From contig JAQTQX010000003.1 in assembly GCA_028712075.1 (NCBI GenBank), forward strand, positions 186,001 through 250,000: a DNA stretch of 64,000 nt, given 5' to 3'. A program made the translations under genes and the position numbers. The stretch comes from Desulfuromonadaceae bacterium. GTDB taxonomy: Bacteria > Desulfobacterota > Desulfuromonadia > Geobacterales > Pseudopelobacteraceae. Of this stretch, positions 39,070 through 47,741 are shown piece after piece (positions within the stretch are counted from its first letter, which is position 1; every line of letters begins with the position of its first letter). Under the pieces are notes generated by a model. That model ran no database searches. It worked only from the letters and a program-made list of their open reading frames with translations, and was not told the DNA's origin.

Positions 39070-39185
39070 ATCCCAATTCCAGATCAAGGATGATATCAAG
39101 GCGGTGAGGATCGAGGATGCGAAGCGTGCAGTCAGCACGTTGAGCAGCCGAAGAGGAGCCAACGAAGGATCTGAAATTGGTATTA
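39070..39185. repeat. Family B inverted-repeat element, copy 3 (diverged)
   Basis: CCCAATTCCAGATCAAGGAT at the left and ATCTGAAATTGGTA at the right are a diverged form of the family ends; the core AAGGCGGTGAGGATCGAGG and CAGCACGTTGAGCAGCCGAAG match copies 1 and 2. It directly abuts purC and its last bases include the purC stop codon, so it may serve as the 3-prime end of that transcript. Confidence 0.75.
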
Positions 39186-40073
39186 GACGGTAATTCCGGC
39201 TATCCTCTGCAATGCCTCGCGATACTTGTCTGCCGTCTTCTCCAGAATTTCCTGCGGCAATGCCGGTGCCGGAGCAACCTTCCCCCAGTCAAGAGTCTCA
39301 AGATAATCCCGCAGGAACTGCTTGTCAAAACTTGGCTGCGGACCACCCGGCTGATACGCCTCTTTCAGCCAGAAACGGCTTGAATCGGGAGTCAGGCACT
39401 CGTCAATAATAATCAGTTTGCCGTCATACACACCGAATTCAAACTTGGTATCAGCGATTATAATACCCTTTTTATCGGCCAGCTCATGGGCGCGGGCGTA
39501 GATTTTCAAGGTATAGTCGCGGGCCTGCTCCGCCAGATCGCGACCACACTGCTCCACCATTTTTTCGAAGGAGATGGTTTCATCATGAGTGCCAAGTTCA
39601 GCCTTTGTTGACGGGGTGAAGATCGGCGCAGACAGACGGTCAGACTCTTTCAGGCCGGTGGGCAGCTGAATACCGCTGATCATGCCGGTAGCTTTATAGT
39701 CCTTCCAGCCGGAACCGGAAATATAGCCGCGTACAATACATTCAACCGGAAGTGGAGCCGCCTTTTTGACAAGCATTGAGCGACCTTTCAGAATGTCCGA
39801 ATAGGGCTGGCATTCAGCAGGGTAATCGGCAACATCGACGGAGATGATATGATTCGGCACGATATCTTCCATCTGTCGGAACCAGAAGACCGATATCTGC
39901 GTGAGCACGAAACCTTTGTCAGGAATCGGCTCATTCATTATCACGTCGAAAGCGGACATCCGGTCGGACGTCACCATCAAAAGGGTTTCACCCAGATCAT
40001 AAATATCGCGCACTTTACCTCGTGCTATCAGCTTTAAACCGGGAAAATCCGTTTGCTTTACAAGGTTCGACAT
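39183..40073 (-). CDS. purC: Phosphoribosylaminoimidazole-succinocarboxamide synthase
   Basis: Joins aspartate to CAIR in purine synthesis (SAICAR synthetase). 296 residues, the long form. It opens with [20 protein letters not shown] and [10 protein letters not shown] (SAICAR signature 1), and has [21 protein letters not shown]-type [18 protein letters not shown] and [20 protein letters not shown] with a C-terminal [15 protein letters not shown]. The sites are complete. GGAGACC precedes the ATG. It is 33 bp after the PpiD-like gene. Confidence 0.97.
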   Translation of the reverse strand: MSNLVKQTDFPGLKLIARGKVRDIYDLGETLLMVTSDRMSAFDVIMNEPIPDKGFVLTQISVFWFRQMEDIVPNHIISVDVADYPAECQPYSDILKGRSMLVKKAAPLPVECIVRGYISGSGWKDYKATGMISGIQLPTGLKESDRLSAPIFTPSTKAELGTHDETISFEKMVEQCGRDLAEQARDYTLKIYARAHELADKKGIIIADTKFEFGVYDGKLIIIDECLTPDSSRFWLKEAYQPGGPQPSFDKQFLRDYLETLDWGKVAPAPALPQEILEKTADKYREALQRIAGITV

Positions 40074-40106
40074 AGCTGGTCTCCTGTGAGAGTTTCCATC
40101 CGGAAA

Positions 40107-41693
40107 CTATTTATCGCTAATAATAGCCTGATTAATTTCGATCTTTGCTTTTTCCCGCAGCCCTTTGACCCATTCAATCACGGCATCTTCCTGCTTTTTG
40201 GGGAGCATACTCTTTTTCAGCTCTTCCTTGGTTGCATCAAACTGGGCCTTCGGTGCCTCAGTCCGGTTCTTGACGCGGACAGCAAGCCAGCGGTTCCCGA
40301 ATTTGAACGGTGTACCAGGCGCCTGACCTGCGGAAAGCTTGAAAACCGCCTCCACTATTTCTGGCGACGCGCCGACAGCAGGAATATCTCCCTTTGCAGA
40401 GTAACCAAAACTTCCGGTAGACTGCGTCTTGAGCGTTGCTTTAGCCGCCAGCTGCTTTGCGGCATCTTCCGCTTTTGTCTTTGCCAGTTCAATCGCTTTT
40501 GCCGCTTTTGCTTTTTCCTCAACAGCCCCTTTTATTTGGGCCAATGGCGGAACAGTCGAAGCTTTACGCTCTTTTGCCTTGAGGATATAAATTCCTTTCG
40601 ACGTTTCAACCGGCCCACCAATCTCTCCTTCTTTAAGTTCAAGAGCTTTTTTGATTACTGCCGCTTCGCCCGCTAAAGAGGCAGCAGGTGCATTTGCTGT
40701 GAACAGAGGTGTTTCCTGAACTTTCTGCTTCAGCGTCTGAGCAATCAGATTCAGGTCGCCTGACTTGATATTTTTGTACAGCGTATCAGCAGCCAGCTCG
40801 TATGCCTGTTTGGCTCCTTTCTGCTTGAGAGCTTCAGCCTTGACCTTCTCCTTTACCTCAGTCAGAGGCAGAATGCCATCTTTGCTCTGCCAGCGGTCAA
40901 TATTTTTTTGATAGTATGTCTGTATCTCATCTTCTGATACCGTGGTGTTTGCCGTCAGAGAGGATGAGTCAAGCAGAACATACGAAAGCGCAACTTTCTC
41001 GGCCGTTTTAAAGTCATTGGCATTTTTCTGCAGGTAGTCATTCAAATCGGCATCGCTTAATTTCACCTCTGCGATAATATCAGATGGCGCATATGCAACA
41101 TATTCCAACTCAAGCTTGTCATTTTCCTTTTTAAACTGGGTCAAAGCATCAGCATCTGAAACAACCACCTTGTCCTTTATTGTCTGACGCACTTTTTTCA
41201 GAATAACCTCTGCTTCTTGTCCTTCCTCATAATCCTTCGCCGTCATGCGGTTAGAGCGTAACAGCTGCTGGTACTGGTCAAAATTGAATTTACCATCTTT
41301 CTGGAACATCGGCATCGCTTCAATCGCAGCCGCAACATCATCTTTTGATGCCTTTATCCCGAGCGACCTTGCTTCTTTCATTGCAAGCAGATTGTCAATG
41401 AGGCCATCAAGAGCCACTTTTTTCAGGCCGAGCGTTTTTTCCATTTCAGGTGGTATCGACTGCCCATAAATCTGTTGATACATATTTCTGATACGTTGGT
41501 AGGCGCTCTGGTACTCTTCAAGAGAAATACGCGTACCGTTCACCGTAGCCGCGTATCCCCCTTTGCCACCACCCATGCCGTCGCTCCCTCTCCCCCACAC
41601 CAGAAAAATGGTGCCTACAAAAGAAAGGACGATGAGAACGAACACTATTTTGATGATGATTGATTCCTTCTGTTTGCGGATGATACTAAGCAT
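40107..41693 (-). CDS. PpiD-like membrane-anchored peptidyl-prolyl isomerase
   Basis: 528 residues from the ATG at 41693 (AAGGAG ten bases upstream). The N-terminal membrane anchor is IIIKIVFVLIVLSFVGTIFL. A SurA_N-like region follows (YAATVNGTRISLEEYQSAYQ; LDGLIDNLLAMKEARSLGI), then helical chaperone parts and a degenerate parvulin segment near residues 260-370. The tail includes FKFGNRWLAVRVKNR. It probably assists folding of exported proteins on the periplasmic side. It resembles PpiD/SurA in order and length, though the parvulin active site is not clearly conserved. Confidence 0.85.
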   Translation of the reverse strand: MLSIIRKQKESIIIKIVFVLIVLSFVGTIFLVWGRGSDGMGGGKGGYAATVNGTRISLEEYQSAYQRIRNMYQQIYGQSIPPEMEKTLGLKKVALDGLIDNLLAMKEARSLGIKASKDDVAAAIEAMPMFQKDGKFNFDQYQQLLRSNRMTAKDYEEGQEAEVILKKVRQTIKDKVVVSDADALTQFKKENDKLELEYVAYAPSDIIAEVKLSDADLNDYLQKNANDFKTAEKVALSYVLLDSSSLTANTTVSEDEIQTYYQKNIDRWQSKDGILPLTEVKEKVKAEALKQKGAKQAYELAADTLYKNIKSGDLNLIAQTLKQKVQETPLFTANAPAASLAGEAAVIKKALELKEGEIGGPVETSKGIYILKAKERKASTVPPLAQIKGAVEEKAKAAKAIELAKTKAEDAAKQLAAKATLKTQSTGSFGYSAKGDIPAVGASPEIVEAVFKLSAGQAPGTPFKFGNRWLAVRVKNRTEAPKAQFDATKEELKKSMLPKKQEDAVIEWVKGLREKAKIEINQAIISDK

Positions 41694-41939
41694 GAATGGC
41701 GCTCCTTGAGAGGATAGTGATACGTAAAACGCCGCTATAGGCGGCGGGGTCGTCATACTACTATACGCCTGCCCTGATTGCAAGTTCTTGTTTGGACCGT
41801 CGTAGCTGTACAATTCCTTTGTAACTGAGCGCTAACAAGGAAATATTCTTGAGTTTATGTTTCCGTTAAGGTAGCATTTCACGTCCTGAAACAACGCATT
41901 GCACCTAAGTTATTACTATCGCAAAAATATGGGAGATTT

Positions 41940-43016
41940 ATGAGTACAGAATTTATTCCAAAATGGATTGCATGGGAAACCACTCAAAAATGTAATCTCC
42001 ACTGTGTACACTGCCGCTGTTCGTCTGACCTTACCTCCTCAGAAGGAGATTTTTCTACTGCCGAAGGCAAAAAACTGTTGCAAGACATTGCAGACTTTTC
42101 AAAGCCGGTGGTTGTCCTTTCCGGTGGAGAGCCGCTACTGCGCCCCGATATTTTTGAGCTGGCAGAATTCGGGACGTCACTTGGCTTACGGATGTGTATG
42201 GCGACCAACGGTTCTTTAGTGACTGATGAAATCTGCCAGAAAATGAAACGTGCCGATATAAAAATGGTTTCGCTGTCACTTGATGGTTCAAATGCGGAAA
42301 TACACGATAATTTTCGCCAATCCCCCGGGTCATTCGAGGGTGTTGCACGCGCCGCCGAGCTTTTCCGGAAAAACGGCCAGAAGTTCCTGATCAACTCTTC
42401 CTTTACCAAGCGCAATCAGAACGATATTGCCGCAACCTTCAAAACTGCCAAGGGATTTGGAGCGACCGCCTGGTACATGTTCATGATCGTCCCTACCGGA
42501 CGCGGCGAAGATATAATGAGTGAGCTTATCTCAAAAGAAGATTATGAAGAGATTCTCGACTGGCACTACCAGCAGGAGAAAGAAGAAGACGACATTCTGA
42601 TGCGTCCGACCTGTGCGCCGCACTATTACCGGATAGTCCCGCAGAAGGCCAAGGCCGAAGGAACCAAGTTTGAACGGCGCTCACTGACTTTCTCAACAGG
42701 AGGCGGAAAAGGCTGTATTGCAGCGCAGTCCATCTGCCTGATTGACTGTTTCGGCAATCTCAAGCCATGCTCCTACTTCCACCGTACAGCCGGTAACGTC
42801 AAGCAGACCCCCTTTCGTGAACTCTGGGAGAATTCCGAGATATTCAAGGAATTGCGCAATTTCAAATCATACAAAGGAAAATGCGGACAGTGTGAGTATC
42901 TGAACGTCTGCGGCGGTTGCCGCGCCAGAGCCGATGCGGTGTATGGTGATTACATGGAAGAGGAGCCATTCTGCAACTACGTCCCAATAAAGTTACAGAA
43001 GGAAAACTCGAACTAG
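41940..43016 (+). CDS. ahbD: Radical-SAM/SPASM enzyme, AhbD-like (haem b synthase)
   Basis: 358 residues. The radical-SAM cluster motif is CNLHCVHC (CxxxCxxC) near residue 18, with the GGEP motif in [13 protein letters not shown]. The C-terminal SPASM part has [19 protein letters not shown] and a second Cys set [19 protein letters not shown], then EEEPFCNY. The arrangement and the [10 protein letters not shown] end resemble AhbD, which decarboxylates Fe-coproporphyrin III to haem b in the sirohaem-dependent pathway. Other SPASM proteins such as NirJ are possible. GGGAG precedes the ATG. No other haem gene is in the window. Confidence 0.68.
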   Translation: MSTEFIPKWIAWETTQKCNLHCVHCRCSSDLTSSEGDFSTAEGKKLLQDIADFSKPVVVLSGGEPLLRPDIFELAEFGTSLGLRMCMATNGSLVTDEICQKMKRADIKMVSLSLDGSNAEIHDNFRQSPGSFEGVARAAELFRKNGQKFLINSSFTKRNQNDIAATFKTAKGFGATAWYMFMIVPTGRGEDIMSELISKEDYEEILDWHYQQEKEEDDILMRPTCAPHYYRIVPQKAKAEGTKFERRSLTFSTGGGKGCIAAQSICLIDCFGNLKPCSYFHRTAGNVKQTPFRELWENSEIFKELRNFKSYKGKCGQCEYLNVCGGCRARADAVYGDYMEEEPFCNYVPIKLQKENSN

Positions 43017-43028
43017 TGAACTTTACTA

Positions 43029-43058
43029 TTGACACAATCGACCTTTAAACAGTATAAA
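43029..43058 (+). promoter_or_regulatory. Sigma-70-type promoter of tRNA-Phe
   Basis: TTGACA, an 18-base spacer and TATAAA lie 12 bases upstream of the tRNA 5-prime end. Both hexamers are close to consensus and the spacing fits a short leader for RNase P processing. Confidence 0.75.
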
Positions 43059-43070
43059 GAACGTCCTTTT

Positions 43071-43146
43071 GCCCAGGTAGCTCAGTCGGTAGAGCAGAGG
43101 ATTGAAAATCCTCGTGTCGGCGGTTCGATTCCGTCCCTGGGCACCA
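43071..43146 (+). tRNA. tRNA-Phe (anticodon GAA)
   Basis: A complete 76-base cloverleaf with the CCA end encoded. The acceptor GCCCAGG pairs with CCTGGGC, the D-stem GCTC with GAGC, the anticodon stem GAGGA with TCCTC around TTGAAAA, and the T-stem GGCGG with CCGTC around TTCGATT. The anticodon is GAA. It is the boundary between the ordinary chromosome and the accessory region. Confidence 0.97.
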
Positions 43147-43161
43147 CTTAACACAATAAAA

Positions 43162-43200
43162 ACAGGCACTTACGAGTTACATCGTTTGTGCCTGTTTTTT
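43162..43200 (+). terminator. Intrinsic terminator after tRNA-Phe
   Basis: ACAGGCAC and GTGCCTGT form an eight-pair stem around an 18-base loop, followed by TTTTTT. It ends the tRNA transcript 15 bases after the CCA. Confidence 0.82.
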
Positions 43201-43201
43201 G

Positions 43202-43712
43202 TTGACGCAGATATTGACGCAGATCGAAGTATTGCTACGAACAACTATCCCTCTGCTCTGTCGCCTACGGCGAACAATACGCATGACAGGTCATGCTCCA
43301 TACCGACTGAGTCTACCTGGGCTTTGTCTTTAGCCTACCTACCCTGTAACACCCTATAACCCCGTTGGCATGTAAGTTTATGACGCTGGTTTAAGTGAGA
43401 CACCGTCTATTTTGATTTTATGTTGTTGGTGGTGGTGATGGTTCTGTAGTGGTTATTGTTACTGTATATCGGTATCGAGATGATGATTCTTGTCTGTAGT
43501 GCCAGTAATGGTCTGTAGCGGTGTTGCCATCACTACCGCCCTCCGGTTGGTTCCTCTGCTCTTCAATACAACGATGAGACTGTTGTATTTCATCACCGAG
43601 GGATATATAAACCTACAGCAACGAAAATGCTGTTCGATCCTTTGCTATCAAAGGCTTGTGTCTGATGGAAAGATTGCTTGTTGCGTCAATAATGTAGCAA
43701 GATCTGCGTCAA
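43202..43712. repeat. Non-coding zone bounded by inverted TTGACGCAGAT sites
   Basis: Two direct copies lie at 43202-43212 and 43214-43224. Inverted sites lie at 43681-43690 (TTGCGTCAAT) and 43702-43712 (ATCTGCGTCAA); ATTGACGCAGATC at 43213-43225 is matched perfectly in inverse. Between them no gene is credible. The middle has repeated TCTGTAG[T/C]G words (about 43444, 43491 and 43512). The layout suggests recombinase or replication-protein sites at the edge of an integrated element. Confidence 0.6.
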
Positions 43713-43777
43713 TGTCTCGTAACTAGCTGTTTTATATACATGGCATGAGGATAGTGAATCCTCTATGTGGAGCCAAT

Positions 43778-44611
43778 ATGATAATTGACGGATCTGAGTT
43801 TACGTTTATAGCTCTGCCTAAAATGCAGATGCTTGATGCATCATTGCTTGAGTCGCTGTGCTTAACTGAACCCTGGACCAGCATTGAAGCATGTTTTGCA
43901 GCGTTCGACAGATGGCCTGAAGGGGATGGAACGCCAGAGTGTCTTGATTCGAATACTTCTTTGGACGTAGCTCGCGATATAGTCATGCTTCATTTACGTA
44001 TGGAGCGGGCAATGCTTTCGGGTCAGCTACAAAGCAAGAGAGGTTGTAGCATTCATTATAAGAACGCCATTGTCTTCTATGTTACTCCAGAGTCCTTTGC
44101 AAACTGGCTGCATAGTATTGGCTTCAGTCGCGACACTCTACTATATCGTCACTATTGTTTATCAACACCGCAGCCGCCATCCCCGAGAATGCGTAATAAT
44201 GCAACAATGGCTGATGTGCCTCAAGAACGTATTGACGAAATATTATCCGTATATAATACGCCTGGAAACAAGGTCCGCTGGGGAAGAGCATCCATCATTG
44301 CACATTTAGCAACTTCCTTTATGAAACATCAGATCGAGACTCGTAACTGCAAATGCCGCCACGACAAACTGGCCGCCTTCACCTATTATAAATACAATTG
44401 GTACGACCGACCGCTAGTAGAATACGATAAGAACGCTGGCATCTTTGACGATCTTAAACAGATTGCCCTCTCAATTGTCCCGCCGGAACGCCGATTCGGT
44501 TGGCGAGACGAAAACGGTGTTCAAAGATTCAAAAACGAAGCATGTAAATGTGAAATCCCAGATCACCGTGAAATAGCCCTACCTCGCAAGCCAAAACGCG
44601 TATTGTCCTAA
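43778..44611 (+). CDS. Unknown protein, element-encoded
   Basis: 277 residues from the ATG at 43778, preceded by GGAG; an ATG 33 bases upstream has no binding site. No domain is recognised. The protein is Cys/His-containing (NCKCRHDKLAAF; EACKCEIPDHRE) with aromatic-rich YYKYNWYDRPLVEYD, and has no signal peptide or membrane helix. It is the first gene after the tRNA and its terminator. An excisionase or DNA-binding role is possible, but no helix-turn-helix is evident. Confidence 0.6.
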   Translation: MIIDGSEFTFIALPKMQMLDASLLESLCLTEPWTSIEACFAAFDRWPEGDGTPECLDSNTSLDVARDIVMLHLRMERAMLSGQLQSKRGCSIHYKNAIVFYVTPESFANWLHSIGFSRDTLLYRHYCLSTPQPPSPRMRNNATMADVPQERIDEILSVYNTPGNKVRWGRASIIAHLATSFMKHQIETRNCKCRHDKLAAFTYYKYNWYDRPLVEYDKNAGIFDDLKQIALSIVPPERRFGWRDENGVQRFKNEACKCEIPDHREIALPRKPKRVLS

Positions 44612-44764
44612 TTCTGTGTGGTTTTTTAGAATTTTTGCACCCTGCCTAATCCACTTTTTTTGACCCCCCTGAATGCCAAACAGACCCCCCTTTTTGCTCA
44701 ACCTAAACCCGTATTTATGCTGTAATTACGATGTATTACCTAATTTTTGTTGGCACGTTATCTG

Positions 44765-44770
44765 TATAAT
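44765..44770 (+). promoter_or_regulatory. Possible -10 box before the small-gene operon
   Basis: TATAAT preceded directly by TG, in an otherwise gene-free stretch of 335 bp (44612-44946). The -35 region is poor (TTTGTT at short spacing). The same stretch holds two ACCCCCCT runs of unknown meaning. Confidence 0.35.
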
Positions 44771-44916
44771 CATTTTGAAATTGGCGTAACGGCTATATGC
44801 AGAGTTGTATTGCTCAATAGTACGCCAGTCAGAATTATGAAGCGTTCCCCAGCATCGCTGGTGGTGAATATCGGCTGCACCGGATCAATCATCTGGAGCA
44901 GCAGCTATAAACAGAT

Positions 44917-44939
44917 ATAGGGCATGATCCCTATGGGAG
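44917..44939 (+). promoter_or_regulatory. Hairpin touching the ribosome-binding site of the next gene
   Basis: ATAGGG and CCCTAT pair around CATGAT, and the ribosome-binding site GGGAG begins on the next base. A stem at this place would modulate access of ribosomes. A similar arrangement precedes the gene at 45340. Confidence 0.45.
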
Positions 44940-44946
44940 AATTCAG

Positions 44947-45198
44947 ATGAAAAATGAATATAGCACTCGGCATGAAAGTGACAGTACAGAACCAAAGGAG
45001 GAGCCGGGCCTGTACGAATACCTTGATGGGCTGGAAGCCGAAATTGGCGATCTAACTGGCAGGCTGCGGCAGATCAAGGCTGTCAGCATAATGTCACGGC
45101 GAAGCCTGGAAAAGACCTTAGCTTGCTCGTGCTGTGCTGAAGATATCCTTCATGGTGTTTTCAGTGCAATTGAGAATATTGCCGTCACTGTCGAGTAA
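44947..45198 (+). CDS. Small unknown protein, element-encoded
   Basis: 83 residues, acidic at the start (HESDSTEPKEEPGLYEYLDG), then a helical segment (LEAEIGDLTGRLRQIKAVSI) that could form a coiled coil, and a CSCC cluster near residue 60. GGGAG precedes the ATG. No family is recognised. It could be a regulator or structural accessory of the element. Confidence 0.5.
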   Translation: MKNEYSTRHESDSTEPKEEPGLYEYLDGLEAEIGDLTGRLRQIKAVSIMSRRSLEKTLACSCCAEDILHGVFSAIENIAVTVE

Positions 45199-45234
45199 AT
45201 TTATTGTTGGTGATTGATAAACATTTAGCATTCC

Positions 45235-45260
45235 CCCGCCTGGGAGAAATCTCCGGCGGG
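45235..45260 (+). other. Strong hairpin between small genes
   Basis: CCCGCC pairs with GGCGGG and an inner GGAG with CTCC around AAAT, with a two-base bulge. No T-run follows, so it is unlikely to terminate. It shares the CCCGCCTGG word with the hairpin at 45727. Confidence 0.5.
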
Positions 45261-45311
45261 TGGTGATATTGGCTGATGCGGCAACTGACGTCGTGACTGC
45301 AGCATGAATGA

Positions 45312-45334
45312 ATCGGATATAAATCCGATGGAGG
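45312..45334 (+). promoter_or_regulatory. Hairpin touching the ribosome-binding site
   Basis: ATCGGAT and ATCCGAT form a perfect seven-pair stem with a four-base loop, and GGAGG begins on the following base, five bases before the ATG at 45340. The position is the same as in the hairpin at 44917. Confidence 0.45.
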
Positions 45335-45339
45335 AACAT

Positions 45340-45705
45340 ATGGCAAAAAAAATTATCAGCAGTACAGGGTTGAAAAATGTCGAAAAAAACCAAACATCCG
45401 GATTTGTTGGGTGTGCGGAGATGCTAACAAAGGAGAACACTACATTGGTTGAGCGGCAAAACCAGATAAGTTCTGAAACCGTGCACGAGCACGTAGTAAT
45501 AGTATTCAGAAATCATAAAATAATTAGCAGTCTTGTGACCGCCTTGTATTACTACCATCAAGATTCGGCAAACGCTGCGTTACCAAAAAGTTTTAATGAT
45601 CAGTGCATAAAATACTTGGACGGATTGTGCTTCGGCAATGATCTAATGCTGGAAGGCTTGGTCGACGATCTGAACAAAATCGAGCAGACAGCAAAGAGTA
45701 TCTAA
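45340..45705 (+). CDS. Small unknown protein, element-encoded
   Basis: 121 residues from the ATG at 45340, which follows GGAGG; an upstream ATG at 45304 is unsupported. It begins MAKKIISSTGLKN and contains a helical part (HEHVVIVFRNHKIISSLVTA) and DLNKIEQTAKSI at the end. No domain is recognised and there is no signal peptide. It lies between two hairpins in the same direction as the replication-type gene. Confidence 0.5.
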   Translation: MAKKIISSTGLKNVEKNQTSGFVGCAEMLTKENTTLVERQNQISSETVHEHVVIVFRNHKIISSLVTALYYYHQDSANAALPKSFNDQCIKYLDGLCFGNDLMLEGLVDDLNKIEQTAKSI

Positions 45706-45726
45706 AGATAAAGGTGCAGTTTAATA

Positions 45727-45753
45727 CCCCGCCTGGCCACTCTGCGGGCGGGG
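45727..45753 (+). other. Strong hairpin before the primase/helicase-like gene
   Basis: CCCCGCC pairs with GGCGGGG around a 13-base loop, 20 bases after the preceding stop. There is no T-run. It resembles the hairpin at 45235 in its outer stem. Confidence 0.5.
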
Positions 45754-45833
45754 AAACCAAAACGATAATGAAAGGAAATGGCAATGCCAACTATTACGAC
45801 CCTTACAGAGGGTAATGTTTATGAGGTACATAT

Positions 45834-47681
45834 ATGCAGCAAAATAATCAAACAACAGAAAATGCATCAAATCAGCAGCAGGCAGCAGTACAAAGCCTGG
45901 ATGATCGGATAAACGCCGCTACCATTGATACTTATCAAGACATCCTGCCTACAATCGCTAAAGAGCAGTCGCCGGTAAAACGCGAGCTCTACTGCGCCAA
46001 GCTTGCCAAGGTAATTGGCGTAACCAAACCGGCAATCAACAATGAAATCAAAAACATGGTTTCACCGTTAACACCAGAAACAGATGATTCCGGAGAGTTC
46101 GGGCCGAAATACATGACGGCACGCTTCGATGGACTTGTTGACCTGGTGCTCGATGACAACGGGAAAATCATGTTTCTCGTAAAAAACGGAAACGGGCTTG
46201 AGCTTATGGAGTCCTGGGCCGATACTGATGGCACAACCTTCTATCCGCCGGAAGCAAAACACATAAAGTTCCAGCTGGTCAGTGCATCAAACGTAATGCG
46301 CCTGATCAACGACACCAATGATCAGCAACTCTATAATGATATGCTGACTTTCTTCAAAAGGTTCTCGTACCTTGACGAAGACGTCTGGCCGATCATAATT
46401 TTCGCTGTTTTCCTGTCATATATGCAGGATCACCAGGACGTCCGCTACATACCAATAATCTACTTCTACGCCGTTGCCCAGAGAGGCAAGAGCCGCACGG
46501 CCAAGACGTTCCTGTCAATTTGCTATCGTGGCATACACCTGACCGATATCCGTTCTGCCAATATTGTCCGTTTTTCGCAGAATCTACAGGCAACCCTTTT
46601 TCTTGATGTCAGCAAGTTGATGAAGTCACTAGAGAAGGGTGACAGCCTTGACATTGCCCTTGGCCGCTTTGAAAAAGGATCTCAGGTCGTAAGGGTAATG
46701 AACCCGGACAAAGGCCCCTTTGCCGATCAGACATATTTCGATGTCTACGGCAGCACAATAATCGCAACCAATGAACCGGCTGACTCTATTCTGGAAAGTC
46801 GTTGCCTTACTGTTCCTATTGCCAACAAGCCCGACCAGTACGAAAACCTCATTCCATCAATGGGAATACAGCTCAAAGAGCGCGTTACCGCATGGCGTGC
46901 CAGACAGATGGGTAGACCTTTTCCAAAGGTAAAACCGATTCCTGGCATTACCGGCAGACTTTGGGAGATCAGCGAGCCGCTGATTCAGCTGGCAACTACG
47001 ATTGCTCCGGCAACCGTCGAGCAAATGAATCGTGTACTGCTTGAAATGTCAGGGCAAAAGACAGATGACCTCAAGGATACTACTGAGGGGCAGATTGTTG
47101 CAGCTATTACAGAACTGGCCAAGTTTGATGGTAGTGAATCGGCACCTATTCCAGTTGAAGAAATCCGGCAGCTTGTCAATGAGCATAAGTCGGAGGGTTT
47201 TAAGCTTTTACCGCAAAAAATTGGCAAGAGGCTTCATTCATTGGGCATCAAGACAAAACCGCTAAAAGGTTATGCTCAAGTACTTATATCCAGAAGAGAG
47301 CTCGATACACTGAAGGCACAGTACGGCCTTCAGGAACAGCCTGAGCCTGAAGAAACCCTACCACACCCCACAACTCGCGTTGACGCTGCAAATACAACTG
47401 ATGGGGCTTTAGTAGTGAGTGGTCGTGAGTTACAGGGCGTACTGGTCAAAACTGACGAAGAGACGCACCAAGGTTACCTTGATCTGGTGGGTGGCGCAGT
47501 TGAGGTGACGGCAACTGAAACTCCTGTTGCAGATCAACCGAAGAAAACAAGCCGTATTAACTGGGGCGAAATCGCTGAAAAAGCCGCCCTGGAAGATCAA
47601 GATGCGCCAACAGCACCTGACTGCATAGCACCAGTAATACAGGTAAAAAAAGTGCCATCCGTTAGATGGACAAGAGACTGA
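45834..47681 (+). CDS. Replication-type protein: DnaG C-terminal-like segment plus AAA ATPase
   Basis: 615 residues. Residues about 35-60 (ILPTIAKEQSPVKRELYCAK, then LAKVIGVTK) look like the helicase-binding C-terminal domain of DnaG primase. The central domain has a P-loop variant AVAQRGKSRTAKTFL near 214, Walker B ATLFLDVSKL near 252 and an asparagine sensor in STIIATNEP near 308, as in D5-like or superfamily 3-like phage helicases. The C-terminal 150 residues look like a winged-helix region (VEEIRQLVNEH) and a disordered tail. It probably drives replication or excision of the element. The exact family is uncertain. Confidence 0.6.
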   Translation: MQQNNQTTENASNQQQAAVQSLDDRINAATIDTYQDILPTIAKEQSPVKRELYCAKLAKVIGVTKPAINNEIKNMVSPLTPETDDSGEFGPKYMTARFDGLVDLVLDDNGKIMFLVKNGNGLELMESWADTDGTTFYPPEAKHIKFQLVSASNVMRLINDTNDQQLYNDMLTFFKRFSYLDEDVWPIIIFAVFLSYMQDHQDVRYIPIIYFYAVAQRGKSRTAKTFLSICYRGIHLTDIRSANIVRFSQNLQATLFLDVSKLMKSLEKGDSLDIALGRFEKGSQVVRVMNPDKGPFADQTYFDVYGSTIIATNEPADSILESRCLTVPIANKPDQYENLIPSMGIQLKERVTAWRARQMGRPFPKVKPIPGITGRLWEISEPLIQLATTIAPATVEQMNRVLLEMSGQKTDDLKDTTEGQIVAAITELAKFDGSESAPIPVEEIRQLVNEHKSEGFKLLPQKIGKRLHSLGIKTKPLKGYAQVLISRRELDTLKAQYGLQEQPEPEETLPHPTTRVDAANTTDGALVVSGRELQGVLVKTDEETHQGYLDLVGGAVEVTATETPVADQPKKTSRINWGEIAEKAALEDQDAPTAPDCIAPVIQVKKVPSVRWTRD

Positions 47682-47741
47682 AACAATCAAGGGGAGGGAG
47701 AGTAATTTCCCTCCCTGACTACAAATTATGCGAGGTAAGAA

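Noticed and set aside
43102..43359. Open frame starting in tRNA-Phe
   Set aside because: It overlaps the tRNA and its terminator, and the translation has no protein-like pattern. The tRNA structure is perfect.
44742..44770. Sigma-54 promoter from TTGGCAC upstream of the small genes
   Set aside because: The -24 like TGGCAC is present, but the -12 GC at the right spacing is GT, so the match fails.
44947..45705. Toxin-antitoxin pair from the two small genes
   Set aside because: They are not overlapping, lie 140 bp apart and neither shows a toxin or antitoxin fold; only the Phd/RelE pair at 34.5-35.0 kb is supported.
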